From: CAWKMN01 sp963850765
GTDB taxonomy: Bacteria; Chloroflexota; Anaerolineae; Aggregatilineales; Aggregatilineaceae
Length of the DNA: 64,000 nucleotides
Assembly (NCBI GenBank): GCA_963850765.1
Contig: CAWKMN010000009.1
Coordinates: 786,859-850,858 of the forward strand
Reading direction: 5' to 3'
The notes under the pieces are model-generated. The model was not told the DNA's origin, searched no databases, and worked only from the letters and a program-made list of their open reading frames with translations. The first letter of the stretch is position 1; each line of letters opens with the position of its first letter. A program made the position numbers and the translations under genes. Positions 1 to 10,102 of the stretch are shown in pieces.

Positions 1-486
1 AGCGCCGCTCGCCGGGTCGAAGCCGGGCAGGCGCTGCGCCCTGAGTTCTTTGTGGACGCGGCCGATTTCATTCGCGGCTTTGCGGATGGCTGCCACCATA
101 TGAAAGAAGAGGGCGTGCTTTTCAAGACGATGGAAGAGTACGGCGTCCCGGTCACGGGCGGGCCGATCGGCGTGATGCTGCACGAGCACGACCTGGGGCG
201 CGGCTTCACGCGGGAGATGCGCGAGGCGGCGCTGCGCTGGTCAGCCGGTGACGACTCGGCCCGCGCCGAGGTGGTATCTAACGCCCTGGCCTATGTGTCC
301 CTGCTGCGCCAGCATATCCAGAAAGAAGACAATATCCTGTTTCGCATGGCCGACCAGGTGATCCCCGCCGACGAGCAGACTCATGTGGACGAAGGCTTCG
401 AGCATATTGAGCACGAGGAAACCGGCGAAGGCGTTCACGAGAAATATCTTGGGATGGCCGAGCAGTTGGAGCAGGAAGTTCTGTAG
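1..486 (+). CDS. Hemerythrin-like HHE domain protein (5' partial)
   Basis: The reading frame is open from base 1, so the true start lies outside the window; a GTG at 52 is the first possible internal start but would cut the domain. The visible protein has the four-helix HHE pattern: a helix with CHHMKEEG, a later LHEHD, then HIQKED and a C-terminal HIEHEE segment, giving the His/Glu/Asp ligands expected for a di-iron hemerythrin domain. Such cytoplasmic proteins bind O2 or NO or help repair iron centres. It ends 121 bases before a NirS-like gene on the same strand, so a role in handling NO or oxygen is plausible but inferred. A GGGATGA/TCATCCC hairpin follows the stop. Confidence 0.75.
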   Translation, partial: SAARRVEAGQALRPEFFVDAADFIRGFADGCHHMKEEGVLFKTMEEYGVPVTGGPIGVMLHEHDLGRGFTREMREAALRWSAGDDSARAEVVSNALAYVSLLRQHIQKEDNILFRMADQVIPADEQTHVDEGFEHIEHEETGEGVHEKYLGMAEQLEQEVL

Positions 487-496
487 GTGTGCGCCA

Positions 497-584
497 GGGA
501 TGAGCGTTGTTCATCCCGGTCACAAAAGATCGATAGTCTGCACTGACCCGCCCCACGCTCTTATGTTGCGGCCTGGGCGGGTCA
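497..584 (+). promoter_or_regulatory. Two hairpins between hemerythrin and NirS-like gene
   Basis: Bases 497-517 form a 7-bp stem (GGGATGA/TCATCCC), and 544-553 pairs perfectly with 575-584 (TGACCCGCCC/GGGCGGGTCA). The first could attenuate or end the hemerythrin transcript. The second sits directly before the ribosome binding site GGAGG of the next gene. There is no T-run, so this is not a classical terminator. Confidence 0.35.
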
Positions 585-607
585 AATGATTCGTTTGGAG
601 GTTTGGA

Positions 608-2454
608 ATGCACACGAGAAAAATAAAATGGCTTTTGTTTGCGGCAGGCGTGACGCTGCTGATCGCGGCGTTCGCTGTCAGCACGGGCGGATCGGATGTG
701 ACCGCCCAGGATGAAACGCCGACCGGCGGATCGCCGGCCACCGAAATCACGATCTCAATGGAAAATCTGGCATTTCAGCCGCATACGGTGGCGGTGGCGA
801 CAGGTGCAACGGTAACGTGGGTGAATAACGATACGACCCCACACACGGTCCACAGCCACGAAGGCTGGTTCGAATCGGGACCGATTGAACCCGGCGAGTC
901 GTTTGTCTGGCAGGCAAGCCAGCCGGGAACGTTCCGATATGGCTGCGAGATCCATCCGGGCATGGAAGGCGTCGTGATCGTGCTGCCGGGTGGTGCGGTG
1001 GCCCCCCTGCCGTTTGATGGTCAGCCCGTGGAGCAGGTGTATGCCGATAGCTGCGGCGGCTGCCATGGCCCTAACCGCGAAGGTGCGACTGGCCCGGCGC
1101 TAATCCCGGAGCGTCTGACCGAATCGGATGAGTTCTATTTTGATGTGATCCATGACGGCAAACCCGGCACGCGTCATGCCGGCCTGGGGCGATCTGGGCA
1201 TGTCCGAGGAAGAAGTCTGGATGCTGGTCGGCTTTATCCAGGGCGAACCGGACGCCGAGGCTGTCCAGTGGGAAATGGACCAGATCGAAGAAAGCCGCGA
1301 AGTGCTGGTCGATGAGAGCACGCTGCCCGCCGAACCGACGCATAACGGCAATCTGGACAACCTGCTGCTGGTGACAGAGCGCGAGGCGCGCAGCATCGCC
1401 GTGTTCGATGGCGATACGCACACCCTGCTCGGCCATATCGAGGCCAGCTACCGCGCCCACGGCTACGCGTTTGATCCGACCAGTGACCGCTGGGCCTATA
1501 ATGTCGGGCGCGACGGCTGGCTGTTTAAGATCGATCTCTACACGCTGCAAGCCGTGGCGAAAGTGCGCGTCGGGCTGGATTCGCGCGGGCTGGCGATCTC
1601 GGATGACGGCCAGCATGTCATCGTCGGCAACTATATCCCCGCGACGGCGGTGATTCTCAACGCGCAAACGCTGGAGCCGGAGCGCGTGATCTATACCATC
1701 ACGACCAATCCCGAGGGGGTGCAGGTTCAGTCGCGCGTGGCGATTACCAGCGACGTGTCGCCGGATCTCGTCGGCCCCTATTTTCTCATCGGCCTGAAGG
1801 AAGCCGGGCAGGTCTGGCGCATCGATTGGAGCAATCCTGAGTTTCCTATCGAGACGGTGGAAAGCGTCGGCCATATCCTGCACGATGGGTTCCTCAGCCC
1901 GGATAACACCCGGTTCTACATCGCCGCCCAGACCGATAACTGGATAGGTGTGATCGACGTCGAAAACATGGAACTCGTCGAGCAGATCGAGACCGGCGAC
2001 ACCCCGCATCCCGGCTCCGGCGCGACCTGGGAACTCAACGGCAAAGAATACGGCGCGACGGTCCACGCGGGCGAAGGTCTGGTCACGGTGTGGGATCTGG
2101 AAACGAACGCGATCGTCGCCAAGATTCCCACCAGCGGCCCCGGCCTGTTTATCCGCTCGCACCCCGAAAATCCGTATATCTGGGCCGACACGATGTTCGC
2201 GGAACAGCCGAACCGGATCTATGTCATCGACAAGGAGACCTACGAGGTCGTCCACGTGATCGAAGAAGGGCATCCAGACGCTGCATCCCGAATTTACGGT
2301 GGACGGGAAATATGTCTACGTGGCGGACTGGCAGGGCAACGTCGTCCGCGTGTACGACGGGCTGACGTTCGAGAAGGTGGCCGAGGTCGGCGGGGTGACG
2401 ACGCCCACCGGCATCTTCAACACCGAGCGCCGCACGGAAACGTTGGGGCATTAG
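608..2454 (+). CDS. Cupredoxin-cytochrome c-haem d1 protein, NirS-like (two frameshifts)
   Basis: A signal/membrane segment (residues 8-25) is followed by a plastocyanin-like domain with type I copper ligands His79, Cys113, His116 and Met119, then a c-type haem site CGGCH at 149-153, then a long beta-propeller resembling the haem d1 domain of cytochrome cd1 nitrite reductase. Both d1-pocket histidine motifs appear (ILHDGFL and TPHPGSG), and the end TTPTGIFNT resembles the NirS C-terminus. The reaction would be nitrite to NO in the periplasm; NirN or NirF relatives are the alternative. One-base frameshifts near 1178 and 2272 break the frame. After correction the gene stops at 2454, about 615 codons. 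GGAGG lies 7 bases before the ATG. A cupredoxin fused to the N-terminus is the odd feature. Confidence 0.75.
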
Positions 2455-2640
2455 CAAGGAGCGGTTAGCGGTTAGCGGTTAGCGACCAACCTCACCCCCC
2501 GCCCCCGCCCTCTCCACACGCGGAGAGGGGGAGCCGGTGTGCCGCGCACGTTCTCTCAGCCGCGCCATAGAGAGGGGTGTCTGCTATCGTAATGCGTCCT
2601 TGCAGGGGCGGACCACCGTGTCCGCCCTTCAATTCCGGGG
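2455..2640. repeat. Dispersed repeats (GTTAGC, CCCTCTCC and GGGGCGG families)
   Basis: The intergenic gap holds tandem AGCGGTTAGC units (about 2459-2483), a CCCTCTCC...GGAGAGGGGG palindrome (about 2508-2532) and a GGGGCGGACCACCGTGTCCGCCC hairpin-type unit near 2604-2628. Similar units recur throughout the window. Confidence 0.75.
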
Positions 2641-2646
2641 GCGCGG

Positions 2647-3090
2647 TTACTCTGAGGACGGCACAAAATGCCGCTCCAGCAGCACCGCCTCATCGACCAG
2701 CCCATGCCGCCGGTAAAATTCCAGGGCCCGATGATTATCGGGCATGACGCTCAGCGCGACCTCGGCGCAGCCGCGCTGCTGGGCCTCGTCCAGCACGGTG
2801 TCGAGCAGCCGGCCGCCGATCCCCTGGCCGCGCTGATCCTCCGCCACGATCAATTCCTCAACGAGACAGCACTCGCCCGCGTGGAAGAGATCGGGTCGCG
2901 TGGAACAGCTCAGCAATCCCACGGCACGCCCGTCCTCGATCGCCAGCAGAACCTTGCTGGACGGCGACGCGAGATACTGGCCGACATACGCGGCGGTGAG
3001 GGGCGTATATTCCCCATCGATAGCCGCGTGTGCGTGAATCAGGTCCACGATCATGCTGGCGTCGTCTGCCGTGGCGATCCGGATCTCCAT
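2647..3090 (-). CDS. GNAT family N-acetyltransferase
   Basis: 147 residues. The protein starts MEIRIATADDASMIVDLI and carries the GNAT acetyl-CoA pyrophosphate-binding motif as QRGQGIGGRLL, followed by a typical ALEFYRRHG C-terminal motif. It would transfer an acetyl group from acetyl-CoA to an amine of an unknown substrate in the cytoplasm. The ATG at 3090 was chosen over upstream in-frame starts because AGAGGAGGAAC lies just before it and the family begins at this point. It stands alone on the minus strand between repeat-filled gaps, so context gives no hint of substrate. Confidence 0.85.
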   Translation of the reverse strand: MEIRIATADDASMIVDLIHAHAAIDGEYTPLTAAYVGQYLASPSSKVLLAIEDGRAVGLLSCSTRPDLFHAGECCLVEELIVAEDQRGQGIGGRLLDTVLDEAQQRGCAEVALSVMPDNHRALEFYRRHGLVDEAVLLERHFVPSSE

Positions 3091-3164
3091 GGTTGATGTT
3101 CCTCCTCTGGTGATGGTGCTCGCGGGTATTGTATCCGTTGAATTGGCCTCGCGCATGGCGGATG

Positions 3165-3300
3165 CTGGCCTCACCCCTGGCGGGACGTCCCCTTCGGGGC
3201 TGCCCGCTTTCCCCTCTCCACGCGCGGAGAGGGGACTTGGTTAGTGCAGGTCCCCCTCGCCATCACATGGAGAGGGGAGTTAGGGGTGAGGTAAATCGCT
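3165..3300. repeat. CCCTCTCC-type palindromic repeats
   Basis: Two to three units of the dispersed element (CCCCTCTCC...GGAGAGGGG with flanking CCTCACCCC and GGGGTGAGG) lie between the divergent acetyltransferase and dehydrogenase genes. Confidence 0.8.
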
Positions 3301-3302
3301 GG

Positions 3303-3344
3303 TTGCCGTATCTACTCCCCGGTTATACTCGTACCAGAAGGGAG
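3303..3344 (+). promoter_or_regulatory. Putative promoter and RBS for the dehydrogenase
   Basis: TTGCCG at 3303-3308 and TATACT at 3324-3329 are separated by 15 bases, slightly short for a sigma-70 type promoter. AAGGGAG at about 3338-3344 is a good ribosome binding site for the ATG at 3354. Confidence 0.4.
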
Positions 3345-3353
3345 ATCGAACGC

Positions 3354-4335
3354 ATGACGAAACCAACCGTATTTGTAACGCGCATCATCCCCGACCAGGG
3401 ACTGGACATGATCCGCGCGGCGTGCGAGGTGATCGTGTGGGAGGACGAGCTGCCGCCGCCGTATGACGTGCTGCGCCGCGAGAGCGCCCAGGCCGACGGG
3501 CTGCTGTGCCTGCTCTCGGACCGGATCGACGCCGGTCTGATCCAGGCGGCGCGGCCCCGCCTGCAAGGTGATCAGCCAGATGGCCGTCGGATTCGATAAC
3601 GTGGACGTGCAGGCGGCGACGGCGGCGGGCATCCCGGTGGGGAATACGCCGGGCGCGCTGACGGATACCACCGCCGATTTTGCGTTCGCGCTGCTGATGG
3701 CGGCGGCGCGCCGGATCGCGGAGGCGGAGCGGTTTGTGCGGGCGGGCAAATGGCGTACCTGGGGGCCGATGCTGCTGATGGGCCAGGATATTCACGGCGC
3801 GACACTGGGCATTGTCGGCATGGGACGGATCGGGCTGGCGATGGCGCGGCGGGCCGCCGGGTTCGATATGCGCGTCATCTACGCTGACCGGGATGATGTC
3901 CCCGAGGCCAATGCGATCGGCGCGCAGCGGCGCACGTTCGAGGAGGTGCTGGCGGAATCGGATTTCCTCAGCCTGCATACGCCGCTCACCGCCGAGACGC
4001 ACCACCTGATCAATGCGGACGCGCTCAAGCGCATGAAGCCCACCGCTGTGCTGATCAACACGGCGCGCGGTCCGGTGGTCGATTCCCATGCGCTGGCTCA
4101 CGCATTGACCAGCGGCACCATCGCCTACGCCGCGCTGGACGTCACCGAGCCGGAGCCGATCCCGATGGAGTCGCCGCTGCTGTCGCTGGACAACTGCCTG
4201 ATCGTGCCGCACATCGCGAGTTCGAGCATCGCCACGCGCACGCGGATCGCGGTCATGGCGGCGGAGAATCTGCTGGCGGGGTTGGCGGGTGAGCGCCTGC
4301 CGTACTGCGTCAATCCGCAGGTGTATGACAGGTAG
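3354..4335 (+). CDS. D-2-hydroxyacid dehydrogenase, glyoxylate/hydroxypyruvate reductase type (one frameshift)
   Basis: About 327 residues after correction of a one-base shift near 3562, where the frame ending in IQAARPRL continues as ISQMAVGFDNVDV. The NAD(P) Rossmann motif is GIVGMGRIG. The catalytic Arg lies in NTARGPVVD, the Glu in DVTEPEPIP and the His in VPHIASSS, the complete triad of the family. It reduces a 2-keto acid such as glyoxylate or hydroxypyruvate, or acts on a sugar-derived acid. It lies convergent to a pentose catabolic cluster, so a part in sugar-acid metabolism is possible, but the substrate cannot be read from sequence. Confidence 0.88.
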
Positions 4336-4362
4336 TCGCACGCTTACGTTTCCCGCGTTTTT

Positions 4363-4390
4363 GTAGGGGCGTATCGCAATACGCCCCTAC
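4363..4390. repeat. 28-bp near-perfect palindrome (GTAGGGGCG family)
   Basis: The arms GTAGGGGCGTAT and ATACGCCCCTAC flank CGCA. Only one base differs from the copy at 38368-38395, which lies inside a coding region. Here it lies between two convergent genes and could serve as a bidirectional transcription stop. Confidence 0.75.
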
Positions 4391-4412
4391 GCTGTCTTCA
4401 CAACGAGGAGCC

Positions 4413-5830
4413 TTACCCCTTGTGATAATAGACTTCCCAGCCCAGATACTTCGTCAGGGCTTCGTAGACGGCATCGGCGACGGATGACAGGTTCACGGAC
4501 ACGTGGTGCTCGTAGCCGTTGGCGCAGATGAAGTTCAGCAGCTTCTGGAAGTTCGGCACCTGCACGACGCCATAACCGCCGAACGTGCTGATCGGATCGT
4601 CGGTGAAGGTGCCCTCGCCCACATACGCCGTGATCTTGCCCTGCAAATCGTCGGTGCTGATACGCAGATACGTGAACGGATCCGCCTTGACGCGCCCGTA
4701 GATCGTGCCCCACGTGTTATCCTTGCCCACGCTGCCCGCGATGATCTCCTGGTAGTCCATGACCGGCAGATCGTCGGTGAAGACGGTCTTCGGCAGGTTC
4801 GAGCAGTGGAACACCACACCCTTATCGGGATCGGTGCCGTAGTTGTTGTTCCAGTCCACCAGCGCGCTCGGCTGGCCGGATGCCAGCGCCATCGCGTACA
4901 TGGCGGCGGTTCCGGCGATGTCCGTTTCGCAGGCGGAGGGCGCGAGGTTGTCGCTGAGCATGCTCATGATCGTGCAGGGCACCACACCGAAAAATTCCTG
5001 CATGCTCGTCCAGCACTGGATCGCGGTGGCGTCCAGCTCATTGGCAGCGATCCACTCGTCCAGCACGACGCCGAACCTGGCGATCTTACTCATGGCCGGC
5101 GCGGGGACTTTCGCCGCGTTCGCGTAACGCTTGACGGCGTCGATCTTCGCGGTCACACGCGCATCATTTTCCTTCAGGCGGCCGATGCGTCCGAACGCTT
5201 CCGACAGGTCAAGCGTTTCAATGCTGATCCCGGCGTTTTCCAACAGTTTTTCGCTGAAGCGCACCGTGTTAAAGGCCGTCGGGCGTGCGCCCAACATGCC
5301 GAAGCGGGCGCGGCGCATCCCGCGCGTGATGCGGCACACGGCGGCGAACTGCTGCAAATCGGCGCGGAAGCTCTCCGTTGTGGGATCAACCGTGTGCAGC
5401 GCGGTCAGCGTGAAGGGGATGCCGTACTGGCGCAGGTTGTTGCAGGCCGACATCTTGCCGCAAAAGCTGTCGCGGCGGTCCGCAAGCGACATCTTCTGCA
5501 CGTCATCCGCGAACGCGTGGACCAGCACCGGCACGTTCAGGTTCGCCAGCCGCAGCGTATCCACGAGGCCGCGCTCTTCGCCAAAGTTGGGCAGGGTGAT
5601 CAGCACGCCGTCGATCGTGTCGCGGTGCGCTTTGAACAGGTCGGCGCATTTGTGCGCGTCGCTCAGCGTGACGACGCTGCCGTATTCCGTCACCTCGGGA
5701 TCGAGCGCGACGACGTCGATCCCTTCCTCCTCAAGCACCTGGAGGATGGTGGCCCGCCCGGACTTCGCCAGATGGCTGGGGAAAAACGAGCGGTTGCCGA
5801 CGATCAGACCAAGAGTACTCTGTGTTTCAT
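4413..5830 (-). CDS. L-fucose/L-arabinose isomerase-family protein (one frameshift)
   Basis: About 472 residues once a one-base shift near 5812 is corrected: MKHRVL reads into LGLIVGNRSFFPSHLAKSG and then joins the long frame. The ATG at 5830 has GAGGAGC just upstream. The fold resembles the fucose/arabinose isomerase family, with an N-terminal substrate-recognition half (VALDPEV, TLPNFGEE, DRRDSFCGKMSACNN) and a C-terminal half carrying the acidic and histidine metal-site candidates (DVVALDPEVTEYG, CETDIAGT, EHHVSVNL). It would interconvert an aldose and ketose. Placed last in a set with AraB- and AraD-like genes and with no canonical AraA nearby, it is the likely entry isomerase of the pathway. 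The exact sugar is inferred. Confidence 0.75.
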
Positions 5831-5879
5831 GCTATGCTCCTCAATTAAAAGTGTTGTAGATAAGCAAATTTGGTAAAGG

Positions 5880-6045
5880 GTTTTGAGTTGTGAGTTTTGA
5901 GTTTTGAGTGAGCCTCTGGTTGGCCCCTCCCTAAATCCCTCCCCACGCGGTGGAGAGGGACTTGATCCCCGCGTTTTTCCCCTCTCCACCCAGTGGGGAG
6001 GGGGCAGGGAGGGGCTGATCTCAGAACTCACGACTCACAACCCAC
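5880..6045. repeat. CCCTCTCC palindromes framed by inverted TTGTGAGT repeats
   Basis: GGGTTTTGAGTTGTGAGTTT near 5879-5900 is mirrored by CTCACGACTCACAACCC near 6026-6043, enclosing two CCCTCTCC units. The right arm supplies the last codons and stop region of the downstream alcohol dehydrogenase, whose C-terminus ends VEVGCES. Confidence 0.65.
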
Positions 6046-7089
6046 CTCAACCATCACCTTGATCACGCCGTCCTGATAGGCCGCGTTGAGCGCGTAGGCG
6101 TCGCCGGTCTGCGGCAGGTCAAAGCGGTGGGTGATCAGGTCTTGCAGGGCGAACAGGCCGCTGTCTGCCAGCGCGATCGCGCGCGGATAGGTGTGCTTCA
6201 TCCGGCGGCAGAGCAGCAGCGACAGTCCCTTACGCCGCGCCGACGAATGCTTGAACCCGGCCCGATCGTCGCCCGGAATCCCGACCAGGACGACCCGCGC
6301 ACCGAGATCGGCCATCTCGACGGCTGTCCCCACGGCGTCGCCGCCCCAGGCCGCCTCAAACACGACACTCGCGCCGCGCCCGCCGTTCTGCGCCAGCAGC
6401 GCCGCCGCTGGATCGCCGCCCTTGATGTTGATCACGGCATCCGCGCCCCAGTGCTTGGCTGCATCCAGCCGCCAGTCGAACTGGTCGAAAGCGATGACGG
6501 GCATCGCGCCGGCCAGCTTCGCCAGCCTGATGATCAGCAGGCCAATCGGACCGCAGCCGAGCACAACCACGCTTTTCCCCACGCGGATCTTGGCGAGATC
6601 GACGGCATGCAGCCCCACGCCGAGCGGTTCCAGCAGCGCGCCGTCGTCCATCGTGAAATGATCGGGGATGGGGAAGCAGTTGCGCGACGGGACGATTACA
6701 TAGTCCTGCAGCGCACCGTCATCCGGCCACAACCCCATAAAGTGCAGCGTCCGGCACAGATTGGGGTGGCCTTCCTCACAGCGATCGCAGTGCCAGCACG
6801 GCAGGCCCGGCTCGACGGCGACTCGCTGCCCCGGTGCGAGCGGCTGGTGCAGGCCGCTGTCCGCGTCCGGTCCGACAGCCGCGACCGTGCCCGCGAACTC
6901 GTGCCCCATCACCAGCGGGTTTTGCAGCACGGTATCGCCAATGCGCCCGTCCTCGTAGGTATGCAGATCCGAGCCGCACACGCCCACCGCCCCCACGCGG
7001 AGCAAGACCTGCCCGCGCCCCGGATCGGGCGGCATGGGGACCTCATCGACATGGAAATCGCGCGCGCCGTACAGTTTGGCGGCTTTCAT
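6028..7089 (-). CDS. Zinc-dependent alcohol/polyol dehydrogenase (MDR superfamily)
   Basis: 353 residues. The catalytic zinc site is visible as VCGSDLH and GHEFAG, the structural zinc loop as CWHCDRCEEGHPNLC, and the Rossmann motif as VVLGCGPIGLL. This matches sorbitol/threonine dehydrogenase-like enzymes that oxidise a secondary alcohol of a polyol or sugar with NAD(P). It lies between the isomerase-like gene and the araD/araB pair on the same strand, which suggests an accessory step in pentose or polyol use. The last residues derive from a dispersed repeat arm, so the original C-terminus may have been slightly different. Confidence 0.88.
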   Translation of the reverse strand: MKAAKLYGARDFHVDEVPMPPDPGRGQVLLRVGAVGVCGSDLHTYEDGRIGDTVLQNPLVMGHEFAGTVAAVGPDADSGLHQPLAPGQRVAVEPGLPCWHCDRCEEGHPNLCRTLHFMGLWPDDGALQDYVIVPSRNCFPIPDHFTMDDGALLEPLGVGLHAVDLAKIRVGKSVVVLGCGPIGLLIIRLAKLAGAMPVIAFDQFDWRLDAAKHWGADAVINIKGGDPAAALLAQNGGRGASVVFEAAWGGDAVGTAVEMADLGARVVLVGIPGDDRAGFKHSSARRKGLSLLLCRRMKHTYPRAIALADSGLFALQDLITHRFDLPQTGDAYALNAAYQDGVIKVMVEVGCES

Positions 7090-7519
7090 GTTTCACTATC
7101 CTTTTCTGCAAGATTTACCCCTCCCTACATCCCTCCCCGCACGCGGAGAGGGACTTGTATTCACACGTGTTTTTCCCCTCTCCGTTTACGGGGAGGGGCA
7201 GGGGAGGGGTAAACGAACTGGAAACGTGCGGGCCTTTTTGGGCGATACGGGGTGTCGCCCTGTGCCCGATCCCAAAAGTGATCAGGTAATGCGATTGTGT
7301 AGGGGAGCACCCCTGTGTGCTCCCAGTGCGACGAAGTCGCACAGTTGAGCTTCGGCTTGGCTCAACCGGGCGGACACGGGGTCCGCCCCTACAATTGCCT
7401 CGATATTTTGGGAACAGGGCACCTGGGCGGGTTAATAAACCCGCCCCTACCTGTCCGCCGAATCTCCCCCTCTTTACGCCGTGGCAAGCGTGCTTGCACG
7501 CCGGGGCCGGGGGGTGAGG
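7090..7519. repeat. Repeat-filled intergenic gap
   Basis: No gene is visible in this 430-base stretch. It contains CCCTCTCC palindromes (about 7118-7212), a GGGCGATACGGGGTGTCGCCC hairpin near 7240-7260 and several GTAGGGG...CCCCTAC / GGGCGGGTT units (about 7298-7450). Confidence 0.75.
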
Positions 7520-8186
7520 CTACTTCTTCGGCTGGCCGTAGACCGTCGTATAACGCTTGTGCAGGCTGGCGATATGCTCCGGCGAGATCGGGATCGGCTC
7601 GCCCAACTGGCAGGCGAGGAAGACCGTTCGCGCCACGTCTTCGCACATCACCGCCGCCTTGACCGCCGCTTTGGGCGTCGGGCCGACGGTGAACACGCCG
7701 TGATTCTGCATGATGACGGCGGGTGAATGTGGATTCGGCCCGTCGCGCAGCACGCGCACCACTTCGCGCCCGATCTCCTCGCCGCCGATGAGCGCGAACC
7801 CGCCGCACGGGATCACCCCGCCGAACTCGTCGGCCATCGCCGTCAGCACGCATGGAATATCGCGGCCGAGCGCGGCCCACGCCGTCGCATAGGGGCTGTG
7901 GGTATGCACGATCCCGCCCACCTGGGGCATCTCGCGGTAGATGGCGCAGTGGGTCGCCGTGTCGGACGAGGGCGCGAAATCGCCCTCAATCAGCGCCGGC
8001 GTTGGCGTCCACGACGACCATGTTCTCTGGGCCGAGTTCCTCAAAACGCAGGCCGCTCGGTTTGATCACCACGTGCCCGGTCTGCGGATCGCGCCCGCTG
8101 ACGTTGCCGCTGGTCCACGCCACCAGCCCGTTGTTGGGCAGCTCGGCGTGCAGATCGGATACCAGTTTGCGCAGCGCTTCGTGCAT
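7520..8186 (-). CDS. araD: L-ribulose-5-phosphate 4-epimerase, class II aldolase family (one frameshift)
   Basis: About 222 residues after correcting a shift near 7997, where the frame ending VVVDANA continues as PALIEGDFAPSSDT. Class II aldolase features are present: TSGNVSGRD with the phosphate-binding SGN, IKPSG, the zinc-binding HTHSPYATAWA, MADEFGG and a third His in MQNHGVF. It converts L-ribulose 5-phosphate to D-xylulose 5-phosphate in the cytoplasm. It starts one base after the stop of the ribulokinase gene (TGA-G-ATG), showing tight translational coupling. L-fuculose-phosphate aldolase is the main alternative, but the neighbours favour AraD. Confidence 0.85.
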
Positions 8187-8187
8187 C

Positions 8188-9857
8188 TCAGTCCAACCCC
8201 CTCGCCTGGTTGCGGATGGCGCGCAGGCGCTTCATCACATCGTTCTCGCCGCGCCCGAAATAGTCGTGCAGCGTGACGTATTCGGCGTAGAGCTTGTCGT
8301 ACACGGCTTTGTGTTCGGGGATTGGCTGGAAGACCTCGTCCTTGATCTTGCCCATCGCGACCGCCGCCGCCTGGATGTCGGGATACGCGCCCGCCGCGAC
8401 CGCCGCATGCATGGCGCTGCCCAACGCCGGACCCTGACTGCTGCCGATCACGCGGAACTCACGCCCGGTCACGTCCGCGTAGATCTGCATCAGCAGCTTG
8501 TTTTTCTCCGGCAGACCGCCCGCCGCGACCAGCTCCTTGACCGGCACATCGTTGTTCTCAAAGTTCTCGACGATGACGCGCGTGCCGTAAGCGGTCGCTT
8601 CGATCAGGGCGCGGTAAATATCGGGGGCGCGCGTGCCGAGCGTCGCGCCGATCAGCAGGCCGCTCAGGTCGACGTCCACCAGCACGGAGCGGTTGCCGTT
8701 CCACCAGTCGAGCGCCAGCAGGCCGTGCTCGCCGGGTTTCTGCTTGGCGGCTTCAGCTTCGAGATAGGCGTGCAGATCCATCCCGGCTTCCCTGGCGGCT
8801 TCGTGATACTCCGGCGGGACGGCGTTATCGACGAACCACGCGAAGATGTCGCCGACGCCGCTCTGCCCGGCCTCATAACCATAAATGCCAGGGATAATTC
8901 CGCCATCGACCACGCCGCACATGCCCGGCACGTTGCGCAGTTCGGTGCCCATCACCATGTGGCAGGTGCTCGTGCCCATGATCATGACCATGACGCCCGG
9001 CTCCGTCACGCGCGCCGCCGGAACGGTCACATGCGCATCGACGTTCGCCACCGCCACCGCGATCCCCGGCTTGAGGCCCGTCCAGCCCGCCGCCTCGTTG
9101 GTGAGTCCACCCGCGCGCCCGCCCAACGGGGCTAGCTCGGTCTTTAGCTTCGTCTCGACCATATCGGCCAGTTCGGGATGCAGCGCGGCGAGATATTCCC
9201 TGCGGGGGAACTTGCCGTCCTGATAAATGGCTTTATACCCGGCGGTGCAGGTGTTGCGCGTCTCGACGCCGCAAAGCTGCCAGATCGACCCAGTCCGCCG
9301 CTTCGAGCAGCCGGTCCGCCGCGTGATAAATCTCCGGCGCTTCGTTCAGAATTTGCAGCGTCTTGCTGAAGAACCATTCGGACGAAATCTTGCCGCCGTA
9401 GCGATCCAGCCAGGACTTCGCCCATCCGCCGCGCCGTCTCGTTAATCTGGTCGGCTTCGGGCTGGGCGGCGTGGTGCTTCCAGAGTTTCACCCAGGCGTG
9501 GGGATTATCGTGCCACTGGGGCAGGCGGGTCAGCGGCGTGCCGTCGGCCTTGGCAGGCATCATGGTGCAGGCGGTGAAATCAATGCCGACGCCGATCACG
9601 TCGTCGGGCGAGATGCCGCTCTTTTTCAGCGCCGCCGGGACGGCCTGCTGAAACGTGCGGATATAGTCATCCGGGTCTTGCAGCGCCCATTCGGGCGGGA
9701 GCGGCTTGCCGCTGTCGGGCAGGCGCTCGTCGATCACGCCGTGTGAATACTGGTACACGGCGCTGCCGAGTTCGGCTCCATCGCGGACCCGCACGATCAC
9801 TGCGCGCCCCGACTCGGTGCCGAAGTCCACTCCAATCGTATATTTGTCTGCTGCCAT
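8188..9857 (-). CDS. araB: Ribulokinase, FGGY family (two frameshifts)
   Basis: About 556 residues after correcting shifts near 9424 and 9284. The N-terminus YTIGVDFGTESGRAVIV is the ATP-binding phosphate-1 motif. Further on come GIDFTACTMMPAK and LPQWHDNPHAWVKLWKHHA, both typical of ribulokinases, then the C-terminal FGGY half with IMGTSTCHMV and AAGGLPEKNKLLMQ. It phosphorylates L-ribulose. The ATG at 9857 is preferred because GAGAGGAAC precedes it. It heads the araB-araD pair and lies downstream of a LacI-type regulator. Confidence 0.9.
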
Positions 9858-10102
9858 TGTTTGTTCCTCTCTCAAAATAAAGGTGTTGGTGATTAGTTGT
9901 TGGTGGTTAGTAAACAGTGAACAGTTATCAGTGATCAGTTTTCGGCTGGCTTCCCCCTTCGCCCCCGTCTCCGGCCGAGCCAGAGGGGGAGATCCTGGTG
10001 TAGGGGCGGGTTAACAAACCCGCCCTGGGCGACCCGCCGGGTCGCCTCTACTCATAATGCGAAACCTCTGCTGCCTACTGCCAACTGTAAACTGCAAACT
10101 GC
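9858..10102. repeat. Dispersed repeats between regulator and araB
   Basis: AGTGAACAGTTATCAGTGATCAG-like units (about 9905-9942) are matched in reverse by CTGCCAACTGTAAACTGCAAACTG near 10075-10100, around a GGGCGGGTTAACAAACCCGCCC palindrome (about 10004-10025). No operator like those upstream of the regulator was seen. Confidence 0.65.
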
